This document shows, piece by piece, positions 61,197 to 64,000 of a DNA stretch of 64,000 nucleotides. The position numbers and the translations under genes are program-made. Numbering within the stretch: the stretch's first letter is position 1; each line of letters opens with the position of its first letter. Below the pieces are notes generated by a model, which saw only the letters and a list, made by a program, of their open reading frames with translations, did no database searches and was not told the origin of the DNA. Where the stretch lies: assembly GCA_030141605.1 (NCBI GenBank), contig JAQGDQ010000106.1:248001-312000 (forward strand), written 5' to 3'. The DNA is from Tubiluchus corallicola. Lineage: Eukaryota > Priapulida > Priapulimorpha > Priapulimorphida > Tubiluchidae.

Positions 61197-62636
61197 CTAA
61201 AAACAAACGATTAACTATTAAAATAAAAATACACAGTAGACACATCTGTCGTGTAATTTATAGACTAGTTAATTTGACCATAGCATTTACATAAAGTGTA
61301 GAAAGATAATATGAATGCAGTGTACCAAATCCTTATTGTTGCATATGCAGTTTTTAGACTGAATGCAACTAAGTGTGACAGAATTTTTTTAACATTTGGA
61401 TTTTTTGTCAAAACAATATAACATGCATCTTATTTAGCAATTTAAATCTAATTATATTAACAGCAAAAACAAGAACAACGGTACTTTCACAAGAGTAATA
61501 ACTAGCATTTCTTTTTTTAAATAAAAAAATGATAATTTGTTTAAAAAAATTTTGCCATGTGAGGCTTAACTGGGCATACACAAGCACTATAATATTTGTA
61601 AGTTATATTGCACAATAGTATTCAGCACCTGTGTATAACATTGAAAACTGCACAATTATATTATGCAATTATCCACGGTATCATGTGTTGTGTGCAATAA
61701 AATGAAAATATTGTGCAAATATAATTGTCAATAAAGAGTTTCCGTTACAATTACATAATGCTTTTTCATGACCGTGGGAGTGAAATTGGCGTCATCCCAC
61801 AGTCAGGATGATTGAAGACTAGAATAATTTGTACTCAAGTGCCTACCATCACAAGCTGATTGCAGATTTTTTATAACTAGCGTTGACAGTTCCTGCGCAA
61901 TTTCAAATTAAGTAGCAAGTATTTTAGTTTGTAATTGTGCACTTTGTCTTGTCAGCATGATGCTTAAAGAACTTTCGTCCATAGAGTCAGTAGCTAAATG
62001 TGCTTGGCTACGTGATTCCATGCATCATTTCACAATCAGAATTTTTGCTGTTTAACTGTAGCAGAAACTGTAATACTACTGCGCAATATTGTCATTTTTG
62101 TTATTTTGGAGAAACCGACAGACACCATGTATTAATAATGCGAAAAGGCATATTACTTTCAACACCATGTTTTGAAGGAACAGGAATTGGTTAACAGACT
62201 TTCAAATTCTTAGATTCTACTTTTCACATGAGTACTTATACTATCTATATGGATCTACAAGGATCAGTAAATAATAAGTTGAGTTTGTGATAGCAGACTT
62301 GCCAATTCTCACACATTAGGGGTTGTCACATGCACACTAAGTCTTTCACACGTGCATATGCACAAAATTTCAGTTCTCACACATTCCGCAACTTCACAGT
62401 TTGCAAACCACATGGCTTTCCTTGCCATCAGTGCCAACCACCGCAACACAAATAGTAGTTATACACCCAATAATACAGGAGCTTCTCATAGTTCATGTCT
62501 CACAACTGGTATTACAATTACTGAAAATTACGCACATTTTGGTGCATTGAGCTTTTCTCATGTGGACAGAGAAACACATATTTATATATAAAGCATGGTG
62601 AATTGCAATGACAACACAAGAAAGCTCGAGCTGTAG

Positions 62637-62756
62637 TTACTCAAAAATTGCCTTAATTTTGATATCCAAAAAAGAAAAAATTCTGAGGCAATAGTATGCC
62701 CCCTTAGAACCGCCAGGTGCGCCATGATCCCCGGGCTTTCTACGTTTCACACTCAT
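62637..62756 (-). CDS. Short ORF, 39 codons, doubtful
   Basis: Minus-strand MSVKRRKPGDHGAPGGSKGA at the start, with a good start context (AAACATGA), then AT-rich low-confidence residues to the stop. The first half is GC-rich and coding-like; it may be a 5' exon or an upstream ORF of the LSM4 transcript region. No family recognised. Confidence 0.15.
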   Translation of the reverse strand: MSVKRRKPGDHGAPGGSKGAYYCLRIFSFLDIKIKAIFE

Positions 62757-62938
62757 GTTTACTTTAAGATGCGGAAGGTCTGTGATGCACAAGACCTACC
62801 TACAAAAACTACAAATTCATCCAATATAATCCGGGTAAAAATCCACACACATCGACCCTTCTAAAATTAAAAGATCCTGAAATAATTTAACAGCTTTCAC
62901 AAATATTAGTTTTGGACCAAAATTCTTCCAGGTATTAC

Positions 62939-62941
62939 CAT
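62939..62941 (-). other. LSM4: Candidate LSM4 initiator ATG at a splice donor
   Basis: On the minus strand CTGAAAATG|GTAATA puts a well-placed ATG directly before a GT donor, as the LSM4 gene structure demands. An alternative is ATG|GTAGGC near 61847. Neither can be confirmed here. Confidence 0.25.
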
Positions 62942-63439
62942 TTTCAGTGCGTGATCTCGAAAACACAACTAAAAACGAAATTTAACCAATACCGGCAACA
63001 TTGTATTGTATTCTTGTACAGTATATTTACAATTCCGGTTCCGAGTTCCGGTTTTGTTGGAAATTCAGAAAGATCATCAAAATTAATTTATGTTTGGTAC
63101 ATTAATGAATCAGTCTTATTACACTCATTGCATGATAACAGGCACGAGTTATTTCAAAGTTTGCGAGCCAACAAACAATGTTCCTTAATTTTGAGCTATA
63201 TTAAATTTGTTTATTTTGGGTGACCTTACAATAATAAGGTGCACGCGTTCCGGTTTGCATACAGTAAATATACACGCTGTACATTAATTTTTGAATCCCC
63301 AGTGTCGAAATTATTATACTATTTATAGTATTATAAATTTCTTCTTGCTTCTGCTCTGCACTTCGTCCTGCAGTTATGCTTAGGATACTAGTGTTACATG
63401 CAGTTACACCTGTATTTTCTATTTCACCTGTTTTAGGCT

Positions 63440-64000
63440 TTGCAAAGATTTAATATTAACAAAGGGCAAAAATCTCTATCTTATCAATGTGCTTTGTTGT
63501 GGAACAGTCTATCTAATGAACTAAAAAATGGCACCTTTAGCTATTTAATAATTAACTATAAATCCTTTCTTATTTCTAATTATCATGAGTGATTTTTCTG
63601 CTAAGATCAAATCTAATAAATCTTCTCTGTTAGTTTTAAGGTATTCCCCTTGAACTAATCTATTATTGTATTAACTATAATTATAATATCATACTCATAG
63701 TACATTTTCTCATCAATTATTATTATTTCTTCGCAGCTGTGAAAAGGGAAGGTAAACAATAATCTACAAACAAATCCAGCAACTACAACACTTTTTTCTC
63801 ATACATAATTTTTTATAATTTTGCCTGCTCCACTTATGTTTTTACTTCCATATTATGCTTTTCTCACTTTATATATATTCACTTTATTATAATTATTTTG
63901 CTCATTGTTTCACAGTTATCATTAAGTTTTATTATATTTTTTGAGCCATATTGTCTATTTAGTCACATACTCATATTTCACTACATATTTTGTTTGCTCC
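63440..64000 (+). mobile_element. LINE 3' end (ORF2 C-terminus)
   Basis: From about 63443 to TGA 63590 the plus strand reads LQRFNINKGQKSLSYQCALL, then WNSLSNELKNGTFSYLIINY and KSFLISNYHE. The motif (R)F...GQ+S.SYQ.A.LWNSLP..(L/I)+N...F....K..L is the typical end of LINE ORF2 proteins. The T/A-rich sequence after it may be the element's 3' UTR and runs to the window edge. Upstream of 63440 the frame is closed by a stop, so only the end is preserved. Confidence 0.7.

Overview
The window reads as AT-rich nuclear DNA of an invertebrate animal. It has multi-exon genes with GT-AG introns and small exons in kilobase introns, AATAAA poly(A) signals, long CT/GA and TA microsatellites, decayed CR1/Daphne-like LINE reverse transcriptases, and many short inverted-repeat (MITE-like) elements. 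Nothing looks bacterial or organellar. A TIKI (TRABD2) gene argues for a metazoan and against Drosophila- or Caenorhabditis-like lineages, which are reported to lack it. The phylum cannot be told from the sequence.

Layout. 1-678 (-): a rhodopsin-type GPCR, cut off at the window edge. About 1211-2650 (+): an unassigned protein ending in a CtBP-type PLDLS motif. 2.7-7.4 kb: no certain gene, but a degenerate tandem repeat (4.04-4.53 kb) and one possible exon (6.26-6.43 kb). 7.8-12.0 kb (-): a Gly/Tyr/His-repeat secreted peptide, probably fed by a signal-peptide exon at 11.9 kb. 12-19.3 kb: mostly repeats, including a 32-bp tandem array, large GA and CT tracts, a LINE fragment and a MITE. 19.4-22.4 kb (+): a single-coding-exon DUF229 family protein that appears to have lost its catalytic residues. 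22.8-54.1 kb (-): an eight-coding-exon TIKI gene about 31 kb long, convergent with the DUF229 gene. Its introns carry foldback elements, MITEs, LINE fragments, tandem repeats and a possible nested small ORF. 54.1-58.2 kb: no gene seen. 58.2-about 63 kb (-): LSM4, a core U6 snRNA/decapping Sm-like protein, with all exons visible except an upstream exon that must end in ATG. 63.4-64.0 kb: the 3' end of another LINE.

The genes form no operon or shared pathway: a receptor, a possible CtBP-recruited nuclear protein, a secreted Gly-rich peptide, a type II membrane pseudo-hydrolase, a Wnt-cleaving protease and an RNA-processing subunit. The least ordinary observations are the DUF229 pseudoenzyme, a duplicated FNxLWVRL segment across two TIKI exons, a 1.1-kb foldback made of inverted minisatellites around a MITE core, the Gly-rich peptide hidden in a frame without its own ATG, and a PLDLS-tailed protein of unknown family.
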